64,000 bases of DNA, taken from positions 124,001 to 188,000 of the forward strand of contig NZ_VSDO01000001.1 in NCBI RefSeq assembly GCF_008084145.1. Direction: 5' to 3'. The notes under the pieces were generated by a model that saw only the letters and a program-made list of their open reading frames with translations, did no database searches and was not told the DNA's origin. Positions 1-8,558 of this stretch are shown in pieces. This DNA is from Paenibacillus faecis (GTDB taxonomy: Bacteria > Bacillota > Bacilli > Paenibacillales > Paenibacillaceae). Every line of letters starts with the position of its first letter. The stretch's first letter is position 1. A program made the translations under genes and the position numbers.

Positions 1-240
1 CTCGATGCCTTCAGCTTCAAGTTCCTGCTGCAACCCGCCCGAGGAGAACCGCGACACGCCGATGACACTGCCCGGTTTACCCGCGGCCTTCAAGGCCCGT
101 TTGGCCAGCTTCGCCAGGCTTGGCCCCATTTTTCCGCCGACCCCTAAAACAAGGATGTCCCCGTCCAATCCCGCCAAATCCCCGATCAATCGTTCGGAAG
201 GCGTGCTGAGCGCATCTTCCAGTTCGGTTACCGTTTTCAT
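1..240 (-). CDS. NAD(P)-binding epimerase/dehydratase-like protein, 3' end missing
   Basis: The first 80 codons of a leftward gene that runs off the left edge. The N-terminus leads into a glycine-rich nucleotide-binding loop (LVLGVGGKMGP, residues 30-40), the Rossmann pattern of extended short-chain dehydrogenases, followed by KLAKRALKAAG and VIGVSRFSS. I infer an NAD-dependent epimerase/dehydratase-family enzyme; substrate unknown. The start at ATG 240 is preceded by AGGTGATGGG. The catalytic YxxxK would lie outside the window, so activity cannot be judged. Confidence 0.6.
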   Translation of the reverse strand, partial: MKTVTELEDALSTPSERLIGDLAGLDGDILVLGVGGKMGPSLAKLAKRALKAAGKPGSVIGVSRFSSGGLQQELEAEGIE

Positions 241-417
241 CCCATCACCTCATTAGATCGTTGAATACTGTTACGGCTATGGTTTTACAGTTTCCATGGT
301 AGGCGGCGTCCGATTAAAAGACAACGACTTTAAAACGTCCTTAAAAGCGTATCCAAACGTGTGCGGGCATGCCAAAGAGACCGGGAGAATTCGCTCCCGG
401 CCCGGTGTATAAAGGAA

Positions 418-909
418 TTATGCCGTTTGTTTTTCTTTCCGCAATCTTTGTCTGGCCCGATACAGCAAAATTTTAAAATGGGAGAGCGCCACGCCCATCA
501 GGTCAGCCGACTCCTGGTATGTAAAGCCATGGACATCATACAACAACACGGCATGCTGTTGATTCGGCGGAAGCAGGGAAAGCATCTTCAACAGCTCCTC
601 ACGGCTTTCCACGGAAATTAAGCTTTCCTCGGGCGTATCCTCGCTCGCGACATTGTAAAAGAACTCGTTCTCGTATGAGGAGGAACGGCTCTCTTTGCGC
701 AGCCGGTCGATATATGCGTTGTGGGCCACCCGGAGCAGCCAGGCTTTCGTCTTCTTTCCTTCGAACTCGTTCAGCTTCCCGCAGGCTCTGCAGAACGTTT
801 CCTGCATCAGATCCTCGGCATTGTGATGATCCCGGCACAAATAGAACAGATACCGGTAAACGTCATTTTTATATTCACGGTAGATTAAATCCATGGATGA
901 ATTATTCAT
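418..909 (-). CDS. ECF-family RNA polymerase sigma factor
   Basis: 163-aa group 4 (ECF) sigma factor that would direct RNA polymerase to a small stress regulon. Region 2 spans about residues 6-75 (YREYKNDVYRYLFYLCRD, then AEDLMQETF and AWLLRVAHNAYIDRLRK), and region 4 spans about 105-158 (LPPNQQHAVLLYDVHGFTYQESADLMG read as two overlapping helices). Start ATG 909 follows GAGGAGGTTCATC; the frame stays open upstream but only overlaps the carboxypeptidase gene. It lies 11 bp downstream of that gene in the same direction, so the two are probably co-transcribed. No anti-sigma factor is adjacent. Target promoters are unknown; the ECF-type promoter at 12809-12834 is one candidate, by inference only. 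Confidence 0.88.
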   Translation of the reverse strand: MNNSSMDLIYREYKNDVYRYLFYLCRDHHNAEDLMQETFCRACGKLNEFEGKKTKAWLLRVAHNAYIDRLRKESRSSSYENEFFYNVASEDTPEESLISVESREELLKMLSLLPPNQQHAVLLYDVHGFTYQESADLMGVALSHFKILLYRARQRLRKEKQTA

Positions 910-920
910 GATGAACCTCC

Positions 921-1865
921 TCAATTTCTGAAGCCGTACTCCAGCAGCTTGACGGTGTCGGACCATACGCCTTGTTCGCTGGAATGCAGCACCACCGTAA
1001 TCAGCTCTTTCCCGTCTTGAACGGCCGAGCCGACGAGGCAGTAGCCTGCTTTTTCGGTGTACCCGGTTTTGATGCCGTTGGCGCCTTGAAAGTACCAATC
1101 CTCCCCGGGGTTCAACAGTTTATTGCGATTTTCAAATGGCCGGACGTACCGTGCGTCGGATGCCGCAACGTAGCGGGTTTCCGATACGATCGCCCGAAAC
1201 TCGGCGTTATCCATCGCTTCCCGCGCAATCAGCGCCATATCATAGGCCGTCGTGTAATGCTGCGGATCATGCATTCCGTGCGGATTGACGAAATGACTTC
1301 GTTTAGCCCCGATCTCCTTCGCTCGCTTATTCATCAACTCGGCGAACAGAGCGTTCGCTTCCTCCGGCCCAGGTTCCTTCCCGGTTTCCAGCCGCGTCAC
1401 ATAGGCCGCCGCCGTTCTGGCCGCATCGTTTCCCGAAGGGAGCAGCATCGCCGCCACAAGCTCTTTCACCGTCAGCGTTTCCCCCGGAACGAGCCCGGCC
1501 GAGCTTTCGTCCGCGGCAAGCAGGAGCACTTCATTCCCAACCGTGACCGTTGCATCCGGACGGCTCTTTTCCAGCAAGATTAAAGCCGTTAATATTTTCG
1601 TTGTACTCGCCGGGTACATTCTTTTTTTCGCTTGCTCGCTGTATATAACTTTACCCGTGTTCCGGTCCATCACCAGCACGGCGTCACCCTCAAGCCCGGG
1701 GATGTCGGAATGGCGAAGGCTGCGGATTTTTTCCTCGACCCGCGCAACCAGCGCCGCCCCTTTTTCCCGTACCTGTTCCAACGGCTGCTTTTCCACCGCC
1801 ATCAGAATCAATGTAAAGACAAGCAATCCGATGATCCATTTTGTCCTCTTCAAACCCGCCGACAT
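921..1865 (-). CDS. D-alanyl-D-alanine carboxypeptidase, PBP5/DacF type
   Basis: Serine-type D,D-carboxypeptidase that trims the terminal D-Ala of peptidoglycan stem peptides at the outer membrane face. All three penicillin-binding motifs are present: S87-T-T-K90 (nucleophile in PASTTK), S144-G-N146 and K266-T-G268. A hydrophobic segment at residues 10-23 is a signal peptide or anchor. Length 314 aa is short for DacA (about 440) because the C-terminal beta-rich domain is lacking, as in some DacF/YkfX-like forms. The start is uncertain: ATG 1865 directly abuts AAGGAG, and TTG at codon 5 is an alternative. First gene of an operon with the ECF sigma factor; its promoter region carries tandem 11-bp repeats that suggest response-regulator control. 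Confidence 0.9.
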   Translation of the reverse strand: MSAGLKRTKWIIGLLVFTLILMAVEKQPLEQVREKGAALVARVEEKIRSLRHSDIPGLEGDAVLVMDRNTGKVIYSEQAKKRMYPASTTKILTALILLEKSRPDATVTVGNEVLLLAADESSAGLVPGETLTVKELVAAMLLPSGNDAARTAAAYVTRLETGKEPGPEEANALFAELMNKRAKEIGAKRSHFVNPHGMHDPQHYTTAYDMALIAREAMDNAEFRAIVSETRYVAASDARYVRPFENRNKLLNPGEDWYFQGANGIKTGYTEKAGYCLVGSAVQDGKELITVVLHSSEQGVWSDTVKLLEYGFRN

Positions 1866-1890
1866 CTCCTTCAGATTGCTCGAACTCCGT

Positions 1891-1918
1891 AGTATACCTC
1901 TTTATTATGAAGTCCATA
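1891..1918 (-). promoter_or_regulatory. Promoter of carboxypeptidase-sigma operon
   Basis: On the minus strand a good -10 (TATACT, 1891-1896) has only a weak -35 (TATGGA, 1913-1918) 16 bp upstream, the arrangement expected of an activator-dependent promoter. Confidence 0.5.
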
Positions 1919-1928
1919 GCTTTCGCCA

Positions 1929-1961
1929 CGGCTAAGAAAACCTTAAGATTATCTTAAGATT
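1929..1961 (-). promoter_or_regulatory. Tandem 11-bp direct repeats, likely response-regulator site
   Basis: On the minus strand two copies, AATCTTAAGAT and AATCTTAAGGT, are followed in register by a weaker third, TTTCTTAGCCG. An exact 11-bp period is the hallmark of OmpR/PhoB-family tandem binding. The repeats lie 10 bp upstream of the weak -35 of the carboxypeptidase promoter. The VanR-like regulator encoded next door (3196-3891) is the obvious candidate, but this is inference. Confidence 0.5.
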
Positions 1962-2039
1962 TCAATGCATTTTCCTTAAAAGGTGGATTTTTCGTTCACT
2001 TCACCAGGTGGATTATCGGCAGAACGGGGACCCGCGAAA

Positions 2040-2080
2040 TAAAAAAAGCCGGATGCAAGGTTATCCTTGATCCAGCCTTT
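2040..2080 (-). terminator. Terminator of VanRS-like operon
   Basis: Minus-strand stem of AGGCTGGAT and AAGG pairing with CCTT and ATCCGGCT around an ATAA loop, followed by seven T; it starts a few bases after the kinase stop codon at 2085. Confidence 0.85.
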
Positions 2081-2084
2081 GTGT

Positions 2085-3206
2085 TTAAGTTCGGGGATGG
2101 AGCGCCGCCTCGGCACTCTCTTGTTTTAAGCGGACCGTAAATACGGTCCGGTCGTCATCGCTATCGGCGGAAATGACGCCGTCGTGCAAATCCACGATAT
2201 GTTTCGCAATGGCCAGGCCGATCCCGGAACCTCCGGTATGAGCGGCGCGCGATTTCTCCACGCGATAAAACCGGTCGAACAAATGCGGAAGATCCGATTC
2301 CGGAATTCGCTCGCCGTAATTGATAATCTCCGTAACGACTTCATTGCCGTCGACCCAGCCGCGAATGTCCAGCAGACGGCCTTCACTGCCGTAACGGATG
2401 GCGTTGGTGATGAGGTTTTCGTATACCCGCCGCAGCTTGTCGCCGTCTCCGATGACAAACAACCCCTGCTGGTCCCTGAAGAACAACCGGCATTCCATCC
2501 CGCTCTCCTGCAATTGCCATCCGAAATGGGCGGATATCTGGTACAGCATTTCCGCGAGATTAATCCGGCTCTTGTGAAGCTTCATCTCTTTGTTCTGCAT
2601 CCGGGTATATTCGAAAAGATCCTGCAGCAGCTGCTTCAAGCGCAGCGATTCCTCATACGCCATATTGACATAGTATCGGAGCTCCACCTCGTCCCGGTAG
2701 CGGTCCTGTTCAATCAAGCCCAGATAACCGGTAATCGAAGTCAGCGGCGTCCGCAGATCATGCGAAACATTCGTGATCAGGTCATTTTTAGTCTGTTCCG
2801 CCCTTCGCTCCTCCTCCATGGAAGTGCGGAGCCGTTCAAGCATCCGGTTGATGTCCGTGGCCAGCTGTCCGAGCTGCCCGACATTCTCCACCGGAATTTT
2901 GGAGGCGGAACCTTCCTCGATTTTATGCACTTCCTCGATCAGCAGCTTAAGGTATTTTTGCTCATGGCGGCGCACGGAACGCCGATAGAAATATAACGCA
3001 AACAGCAGCATCAGCGGAACGCCTGACAGGTAATAGGCGTCGGGAAAACCGATATTGCGGTTGACCCAATAGATAAACGTATAGAATGTCACCGTGGGGT
3101 AAAACAAATAGAACGCCCGCGCCAAAAGAACCAGCACGAGCAAAGACGCCAGCGAAGCCACGACCGTCCAGAACAGCCAGGCCAAAAAACGGAGACTAGC
3201 CTTCAA
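2085..3206 (-). CDS. VanS-like sensor histidine kinase
   Basis: Membrane sensor kinase paired with the VanR-like regulator. Two N-terminal membrane segments (about residues 8-34 and 58-74) bracket a short external loop of about 25 residues, as in small-loop kinases that sense within the membrane. A HAMP-like linker leads to the H box NVSHDLRTPL with phospho-acceptor H149; the N box NLITNAIRYG and G box GGSGIGLAIA follow near residues 270 and 325. It overlaps the regulator gene by 11 bp, indicating translational coupling. The start is TTG 3206 with a poor Shine-Dalgarno site; TTG at codon 8 is possible. Resemblance to VanS is by overall layout; no vancomycin resistance ligase genes are present. 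Confidence 0.87.
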   Translation of the reverse strand: MKASLRFLAWLFWTVVASLASLLVLVLLARAFYLFYPTVTFYTFIYWVNRNIGFPDAYYLSGVPLMLLFALYFYRRSVRRHEQKYLKLLIEEVHKIEEGSASKIPVENVGQLGQLATDINRMLERLRTSMEEERRAEQTKNDLITNVSHDLRTPLTSITGYLGLIEQDRYRDEVELRYYVNMAYEESLRLKQLLQDLFEYTRMQNKEMKLHKSRINLAEMLYQISAHFGWQLQESGMECRLFFRDQQGLFVIGDGDKLRRVYENLITNAIRYGSEGRLLDIRGWVDGNEVVTEIINYGERIPESDLPHLFDRFYRVEKSRAAHTGGSGIGLAIAKHIVDLHDGVISADSDDDRTVFTVRLKQESAEAALHPRT

Positions 3207-3891
3207 TTTTGTAGCCTACCCCCCATACCGTGCGGATCAGCTTCTCCCCGTCCATTTCCTTTTCCAGCTTGTCCCGGAGCCGGCTGATATGCACGGTGAC
3301 CGAGTTGCTGCTTTCGAAATACTTATCCTTCCAGATCAGCTCGAAGATTTCCTCCGATCCGAACACCCTTCCGGGATGACTGGCCAGCAGGAACAAAATG
3401 CCGAATTCGATCGGGGTCAGCTTGACCGGGCGGCCGTCGACGGCCGCCGTATGCGTCTCCTTATCGATCTGCAGGGAACCCAGCTTGATCAAGTGATCCT
3501 GTGGAGCCTGCGGCGGCGTCGCCGAGTACGAAGAACGCCGCAGCAAAGATTTCACTCTGGCGACCAATTCCAACGGATTAAACGGCTTGACCATGTAATC
3601 GTCCGCCCCCGTCATCAGGCCGGTAATTTTGTCCATGTCCCCGTCCTTCGCGCTTAACATCAGAATCGGGGTCGTTCGAGTTTCCCGAATTTTCAGGCAC
3701 ACCGATATCCCGTCGAGTCCGGGCATCATGACGTCCAGCACGACCAGATCGATCGCTTCCTTCTCCATCATCTCCAGGGCTAACAGCCCGTTATCCGCCC
3801 GGTGTACGGTGTAGCCTTCATTCAGCATGTAAATTTCTATCAGTTTCGCGATTTTCTCATCGTCATCCACGATTAATATCCGTTTGCTCAT
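3196..3891 (-). CDS. VanR-like response regulator (OmpR family)
   Basis: 231-aa transcription factor. The receiver domain (1-120) has the acidic pair D10-D11, phospho-acceptor D53 in LDVMMPG, conserved S/T in LMLSAKD and K in VKPF. The winged-helix DNA-binding domain (about 135-230) ends VHISRLRDKLE...VWGVGYKI, typical of OmpR/PhoB regulators. First gene of a two-gene operon with the kinase. Likely controls envelope genes; the tandem 11-bp repeats upstream of the neighbouring carboxypeptidase are a plausible target, whereas no such repeat is visible before its own gene, so autoregulation through that motif is not supported. Confidence 0.93.
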   Translation of the reverse strand: MSKRILIVDDDEKIAKLIEIYMLNEGYTVHRADNGLLALEMMEKEAIDLVVLDVMMPGLDGISVCLKIRETRTTPILMLSAKDGDMDKITGLMTGADDYMVKPFNPLELVARVKSLLRRSSYSATPPQAPQDHLIKLGSLQIDKETHTAAVDGRPVKLTPIEFGILFLLASHPGRVFGSEEIFELIWKDKYFESSNSVTVHISRLRDKLEKEMDGEKLIRTVWGVGYKIEG

Positions 3892-4012
3892 AATTTATAC
3901 TCATCCTTTTTAACGCATGCTAGTTTCACTCTATAACATCATACCATGGCGTCAAAGCTCAAAAACCAACTAAAAGGTTAAAAAAGGATGACGAAGTGAT
4001 TACGAAGCGGCT

Positions 4013-5116
4013 TTAGCCTTTCTTTCGGCGAACTTCGGGTCCGTCGGCCCAATGGCAGGGAATCCGGACCGTAAAGCTCGTCCCCTCTTCCGGAGCCGAT
4101 GTTACGCCGACATCTCCCCGGTGAATATCGACGATCCGTTTGACGATCGACAACCCTAAACCGCTGCCCCCGTCGCTGCGATTCCGGGATCGGTCGGCCT
4201 TATAAAAGCGTTCGAACAAATGCGGCAGATCCTTTTCGCCAATCCCGATCCCCGAGTCCGAGATTCGAATCACGGCATTGTCATTGGCCTTTGTCAGAGA
4301 AATGCCGATTCTTCCCCCGTTCGGCGTAAACTTGATGCTGTTATGCAGCAGGTTTACCCATACCTGACCGAGCAAATCCTCGACTCCTTCGACCTCGACC
4401 TTTTCAAGCTCCAGATCCACCTGAAGCTCCTTCGCCAGCCATTGCGGCTCGCTGGCCAGCACGACGGTTCGCCATTGGCGGTCTACTCTGAAGCGGCTGG
4501 TCTCGAAATCGGACCGGTCGCTCTCCAACGACGACAGTTTCAGGAGATTTTCGCTCATCTGCGATAATCTGCGGCTTTCCCGTTCGATGATATCGAGGTA
4601 GTGATTCCTCTTGTCCACCGGCAGGGCGGAATTCCTCAAAGCCGCGGTGAATCCTTGGATCGAAGTTAGAGGCGACTGAATTTCGTGGGATACATTGGAG
4701 ATAAAATCCTGGCGCATCGTCTCCATCCGATTCAGTTCGCCGGCCATTTCATTAATACTTTCCACGATTGTCTGAAATTCCGACTGTCGGGTCGGGAAAT
4801 CCAGCTTGACCGAAAAGTCCCCTTTGGAAATCCGCCGCATCGCGTCGATAATCGCGGCCAGCAAAGCCAGCTCTTTATGCCGAAAATACAGAGCCAGGAC
4901 GGACAAACAAATGATAAAAATCGTGACGCCCAAAATAACGTCGATCAGTTGCGCAAAATAAGCCGAAGGGGTTCCCACATACCGATACAAATATCGGCTG
5001 ATATAAGTGGCGCCCGTCCAGCATACGGCCAGACTGAGAATCATCCCCGCCAACTGAAGCGTTTGGCTGATCACTTTCCATGTTAGCTTCAGCGCATGGC
5101 GTACCCGGGAATTCAA
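4013..5116 (-). CDS. Sensor histidine kinase of the bmrA operon
   Basis: 367-aa kinase with two membrane segments (about 18-40 and 56-78) and a roughly 15-residue external loop, then HAMP (80-133), H box NVSHEIQSPL with H144, N box NLLHNSIKFTPNGG, D box DSGIGI and G box GGSGLGLSIV. The very small external loop fits kinases that sense membrane state or an ABC partner rather than a soluble ligand. Start TTG 5116 overlaps the regulator stop (TTGA), so translation is coupled. It is the last of three genes: ABC exporter, regulator, kinase. I infer that it monitors the substrate or activity of that exporter. Confidence 0.88.
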   Translation of the reverse strand: MNSRVRHALKLTWKVISQTLQLAGMILSLAVCWTGATYISRYLYRYVGTPSAYFAQLIDVILGVTIFIICLSVLALYFRHKELALLAAIIDAMRRISKGDFSVKLDFPTRQSEFQTIVESINEMAGELNRMETMRQDFISNVSHEIQSPLTSIQGFTAALRNSALPVDKRNHYLDIIERESRRLSQMSENLLKLSSLESDRSDFETSRFRVDRQWRTVVLASEPQWLAKELQVDLELEKVEVEGVEDLLGQVWVNLLHNSIKFTPNGGRIGISLTKANDNAVIRISDSGIGIGEKDLPHLFERFYKADRSRNRSDGGSGLGLSIVKRIVDIHRGDVGVTSAPEEGTSFTVRIPCHWADGPEVRRKKG

Positions 5117-5799
5117 CCTCCGTTCACCTCCAGCCGGTAACCAAGGCCGCGCACCGCCCGGATGCGGAATCCGTGCTTCTCTTCGGGAAACTTCTCCCGG
5201 AGCCGGTTGATGTGAACGTCCAGAGTCCGCTCGTTTCCTTCGTAATCATATCCCCAAATTTCCTCAATCAGTTGTTCCCTTGTCAACGTTCTGCCCGAAT
5301 TGCTGCCGAGGCGGAACAGAAGCTCAAACTCCTTCAGCGGCAAATGATACGTTTCATCGGCGGTTCCGGCCTCAAATGTCCGCCGGTTCATGCGGAGATT
5401 CCCGATCTCCACCGACTGGGAAGCGATGATCTGATATCTTTTCAGCAGCGCCCGGACCCGGGCCACCAACTCCGCCGGTTGAAAAGGTTTGACGAGATAA
5501 TCGTCAGCGCCCAAATCGAAGCCCTTCACGATCTGCCGCGTCTCCCCTTTGGCCGTCAGCATCAACACGGGCATCTCGTACAAGCGTCGCAATTCCCGAC
5601 ATAGCTCCCAGCCGTCCAGGTTCGGCATCATGACATCCAGAATCGCCAGATCGGACTTGCTCTGTTCCAGCCTTCTTAAGGCGTCCAGGCCGTCGATAGC
5701 CTCTTCGGTTTCCATCCCCGCCTCTTCCAGAAAGACCCGCACCAATTCGCGAATATGCGGGTCATCGTCCACGATCAAAATTTTAGCCATTCGCCTCAT
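5113..5799 (-). CDS. OmpR-family response regulator of the bmrA operon
   Basis: 228-aa two-domain regulator: receiver with D11-D12, phospho-acceptor D55 (LDVMMPN), T in MLTAKG and K in VKPFQP; winged helix at the C-terminus ([15 protein letters not shown]...[10 protein letters not shown]). Its ATG overlaps the stop codon of the ABC exporter (ATGA); a second ATG three codons in is equally possible. It probably regulates the exporter operon together with the following kinase. No 11-bp repeat like that at 1929 was found upstream of the operon. Confidence 0.9.
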   Translation of the reverse strand: MRRMAKILIVDDDPHIRELVRVFLEEAGMETEEAIDGLDALRRLEQSKSDLAILDVMMPNLDGWELCRELRRLYEMPVLMLTAKGETRQIVKGFDLGADDYLVKPFQPAELVARVRALLKRYQIIASQSVEIGNLRMNRRTFEAGTADETYHLPLKEFELLFRLGSNSGRTLTREQLIEEIWGYDYEGNERTLDVHINRLREKFPEEKHGFRIRAVRGLGYRLEVNGG

Positions 5800-7562
5800 T
5801 CTCCGGTTTCATAATCAACTTCCCGTTCTTCGGCAATTTGCAACTGCTGAGCGGCAAACTCCCGGTACATTTCGTGGCTTTTCAGCAGTTCTTCATGCTT
5901 GCCGCTGCCGGTTACTCTGCCTTTGTCGATAAAAATGATCTGATTCGCTCTCACCACCGTGGAAAGTCTGTGCGCAATGACAATGGTCGTTCGGCCTGCC
6001 ATCAAGTTGTTGAGGGCCTGCTGAACTACATGCTCCGAACGGCTGTCCAGACTGGAGGTCGCCTCGTCGAGCATGAGGATTTTCGGATCCCTGAGCAGCG
6101 CCCGGGCGATCGCGAGCCGTTGCCGTTGTCCGCCGGACAATTTCACGCCCCGCTCGCCCACATCCGTATCGTACCCCTGCGGCAGCTCCGCGATAAACCC
6201 GTCGGCATACGCCATCTTGGCCGCCTCCGCCAGCTCATGGTCGCTGACCTCCCGCTCCACGCCATAGCAGAGATTTTCCCGGATCGTTCCGGCGATCATC
6301 GGGCTGTCCTGGGACACATATCCGATGACCCCGCGCCATGATTTAAGCGAGAAGGCGCCGATCGGCTCATCCCCCAGCCGAATCTCCCCCGCCTGCGGGA
6401 GATAAAAACGCTCGAGCATGGAGAAGAGCGTCGTTTTTCCGCTGCCGCTGGGCCCTACAACCGCGGTCACGGTTCCCGGATCCATGCGGAAGCTCACTTC
6501 TTTCAGCACCGGCTCATCCGGCTTGTATCCGAAAGTAAGACGGTCAACCTGGACCGGGAGCTGGGTGGTGCTCACGGGTTTGCCCGAATGGAACGATTCT
6601 TCGTCGGCATCCAACGTTTCGATAATCCGCTCGGTCGCCCCTTTGGCCTTTTGCAATTGCGTGAAAAAGGTCGACAGCTGCGTCATCGGCATAACGATCT
6701 GAATGAGATATAGAATAAACGCGACCAATTCGCCCGCCGTCAGCGCCCCGGAAGAAACCTGCATCCCGCCGTACCCGATCACGACCACGAGCAGCATCAT
6801 TAACACCACGGACATGAGCGGGCTGATCCAGGCCATGACAAGCCCTTCCTGAACCCCGAATTTCAGCAGGTTCAATATGCCTTTTCTGCCCGTGTCATAC
6901 TCCCGTTCTTCCGCGTTGGACGATTTCACGAGGCGGATTTCCGAGATGACCTGACTTAAGGTGGCTGTAAAAGTAGCCGTCTCGTCCTGCATCCCCAGTG
7001 AAATCTTGTACATTTTCCGGCCCAGCGGATACAGCACCAGCGCCGCGAGCGGAATCACGATAAACATGATCAGCGTCATCTTCCAGTTCAAGTACAGCAG
7101 AACCGCGATCGATCCGATCACGGAGATGATGCCGCTGAAAAAACTGGCGACATGTTCCGAAATCAGCGTCTTGATCACACCGGTATCGTTCGTCATCCGG
7201 CTGACCGACTCGCCCGTCCGGTTGTTGTCGAAGTACGCCACCGGTAAACGCAGCAGCTTCTTCCACAGACGGTCCCTCAGCGAAGCCACCATCTTCTGGC
7301 CGATATAGTTCAGCAGGAAGATTCCCGTACCGGACGCGACCGTCTGAGCGGCGAACGCACCGGCCAGCGCCAAAATCTGGTTCCTGTCCAAGGCGGCGAG
7401 CGAAAAGCCGTCCACCAAATTTTTCGTAAACATCGGAATGACCAAACCTACCAGCGTCGAAACGACGCTCAGGAATATAGCCAAGATCATCAAGCCGACC
7501 GAAGGCTTGGTTTCGCGCATTAACCGATAAAAAGATCCTTTTTTGATAGCTTCCGTTTGCAT
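5796..7562 (-). CDS. bmrA: Multidrug ABC exporter half-transporter, BmrA type
   Basis: 588-aa homodimeric exporter: six-helix type I export domain (about 1-310) followed by an ATPase with Walker [10 protein letters not shown], signature [16 protein letters not shown], Walker [12 protein letters not shown] and switch His in IAHRLSTV. I recognise close similarity to Bacillus subtilis BmrA (YvcC) along the whole length, for example [20 protein letters not shown], and equal length. It would pump hydrophobic drugs or lipids from the inner leaflet. Shine-Dalgarno AAAGGGGAAGG precedes ATG 7562; a promoter-like TTTATA-16 bp-TATTCT lies upstream at about 7620-7650. Unusually it is followed by its own coupled regulator and kinase genes, suggesting induced expression. 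Confidence 0.9.
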   Translation of the reverse strand: MQTEAIKKGSFYRLMRETKPSVGLMILAIFLSVVSTLVGLVIPMFTKNLVDGFSLAALDRNQILALAGAFAAQTVASGTGIFLLNYIGQKMVASLRDRLWKKLLRLPVAYFDNNRTGESVSRMTNDTGVIKTLISEHVASFFSGIISVIGSIAVLLYLNWKMTLIMFIVIPLAALVLYPLGRKMYKISLGMQDETATFTATLSQVISEIRLVKSSNAEEREYDTGRKGILNLLKFGVQEGLVMAWISPLMSVVLMMLLVVVIGYGGMQVSSGALTAGELVAFILYLIQIVMPMTQLSTFFTQLQKAKGATERIIETLDADEESFHSGKPVSTTQLPVQVDRLTFGYKPDEPVLKEVSFRMDPGTVTAVVGPSGSGKTTLFSMLERFYLPQAGEIRLGDEPIGAFSLKSWRGVIGYVSQDSPMIAGTIRENLCYGVEREVSDHELAEAAKMAYADGFIAELPQGYDTDVGERGVKLSGGQRQRLAIARALLRDPKILMLDEATSSLDSRSEHVVQQALNNLMAGRTTIVIAHRLSTVVRANQIIFIDKGRVTGSGKHEELLKSHEMYREFAAQQLQIAEEREVDYETGE

Positions 7563-7663
7563 GTTCCTTCCCCTTTCCTGTTCGGAGCCTTCACCGCCGT
7601 CAAGCTCAGGAAAAAGAATAGCAACGCTTTTTAAACTATAAATAAACTGGGATTTCTAAAATG

Positions 7664-8383
7664 CTAGAGATTTTCCACTTCCACGCTGACCACATGATCG
7701 ATGTGCCGGATAAAGTGATACAGCTCGGTGGTATATTCTTTTTCGGAAGCGGTGATGACCATATCGACGCGTTGGCGTCCTTCCTCAAGATCCTTGATTT
7801 TAAGGCGGCGAATCCGGTGCTGGTTCCGTTTTCGTCTGCTCTCCGTCTCCTGATCTTTCCCTCCGATGATCCGGATCAGTTCCGCCACATCGCCATGGTC
7901 TTCCATGATGACTTTAATGGAAACATCCCGCTGATTCAGCTTGTAAGGACCGATCCACTTGATCAGCGAAGGGATGAAGTTGACGGACAGCATCAATAAA
8001 ACGACGGCAAGCGCCGCCTCCCAATAAAAGCCCGTACCGATGGCGATTCCGATGCCGGAAGCCGCCCAGATCATGGCGGCCGAAGTCAATCCCGAAATCC
8101 CCTCGTTGCTTCTGCGCAGAATGGCGCCCGCCCCGAGGAAACCGATCCCGCTTACGACTTGTGCGGCGAGCCGCATCGGGTCCATATTGGGATGATCCGG
8201 TCCGGCGAATTTTTCAAACGCTTCGATCGAGACGATCGTAACGAGACAGCTTGCGATACAAATGACCATGCAAGTCTTGATCCCGAGCGGTTTTTGTTTA
8301 AGCTGGCGGTCAATCCCGATAAAAAGGCCGAACAACAAGGCCATACAGAGTTTAAACATCATTTCGTAATCCACTTGTTCCAT
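7664..8383 (-). CDS. MgtC/SapB-family membrane protein
   Basis: 239-aa protein with four or five hydrophobic segments in its first 150 residues and a soluble C-terminal domain. The MgtC signature is clear: LFGLFIGIDRQ, PLGIKTCMVIC, VVSGIGFLGAGAIL, and GISGLTSAAMIWAASGIGIAIG. Family members are linked to low-Mg2+ survival and acid or phosphate stress, and MgtC itself inhibits ATP synthase in Salmonella; the role in Firmicutes is not well fixed. I chose ATG 8383 because AAGGAG lies 10 bp upstream; the open frame extends another 30 codons without support. It appears monocistronic with its own promoter (8414-8443). No Mg2+ riboswitch fits in the short leader. Confidence 0.88.
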   Translation of the reverse strand: MEQVDYEMMFKLCMALLFGLFIGIDRQLKQKPLGIKTCMVICIASCLVTIVSIEAFEKFAGPDHPNMDPMRLAAQVVSGIGFLGAGAILRRSNEGISGLTSAAMIWAASGIGIAIGTGFYWEAALAVVLLMLSVNFIPSLIKWIGPYKLNQRDVSIKVIMEDHGDVAELIRIIGGKDQETESRRKRNQHRIRRLKIKDLEEGRQRVDMVITASEKEYTTELYHFIRHIDHVVSVEVENL

Positions 8384-8413
8384 AGGGGTACATCTCCTTA
8401 AGCATATAGAGTG

Positions 8414-8443
8414 AGTATAATTGTATTCGGTATTTTGACGCAA
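8414..8443 (-). promoter_or_regulatory. Promoter of MgtC-family gene
   Basis: Minus-strand TTGCGT (8438-8443), 18 bp spacer, TATACT (8414-8419), about 30 bp before the start codon. Confidence 0.6.
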
Positions 8444-8501
8444 ATACATTTGGTTCCCTGTACTTTTACCCAATTTGCTTGATATATTTCACCCAGCAAA
8501 A

Positions 8502-8526
8502 TCCCCCCGGCTTTTTTGCCGGGGGG
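8502..8526 (-). terminator. Terminator of the YgiC/DUF350/K+ channel operon
   Basis: Nine-bp stem CCCCCCGGC/GCCGGGGGG with an A6 loop on the minus strand, then ATTTTG; it follows the K+ channel stop by about 30 bp. Confidence 0.75.
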
Positions 8527-8558
8527 CTATAGAGAACGCTGTGTATTATTGAATCGTG

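Noticed and set aside
3892..4012. Strong promoter or terminator between the two two-component systems
   Set aside because: A TTGACG occurs on the minus strand near 3950, but no good -10 at proper spacing; no stem-loop with T run was found.
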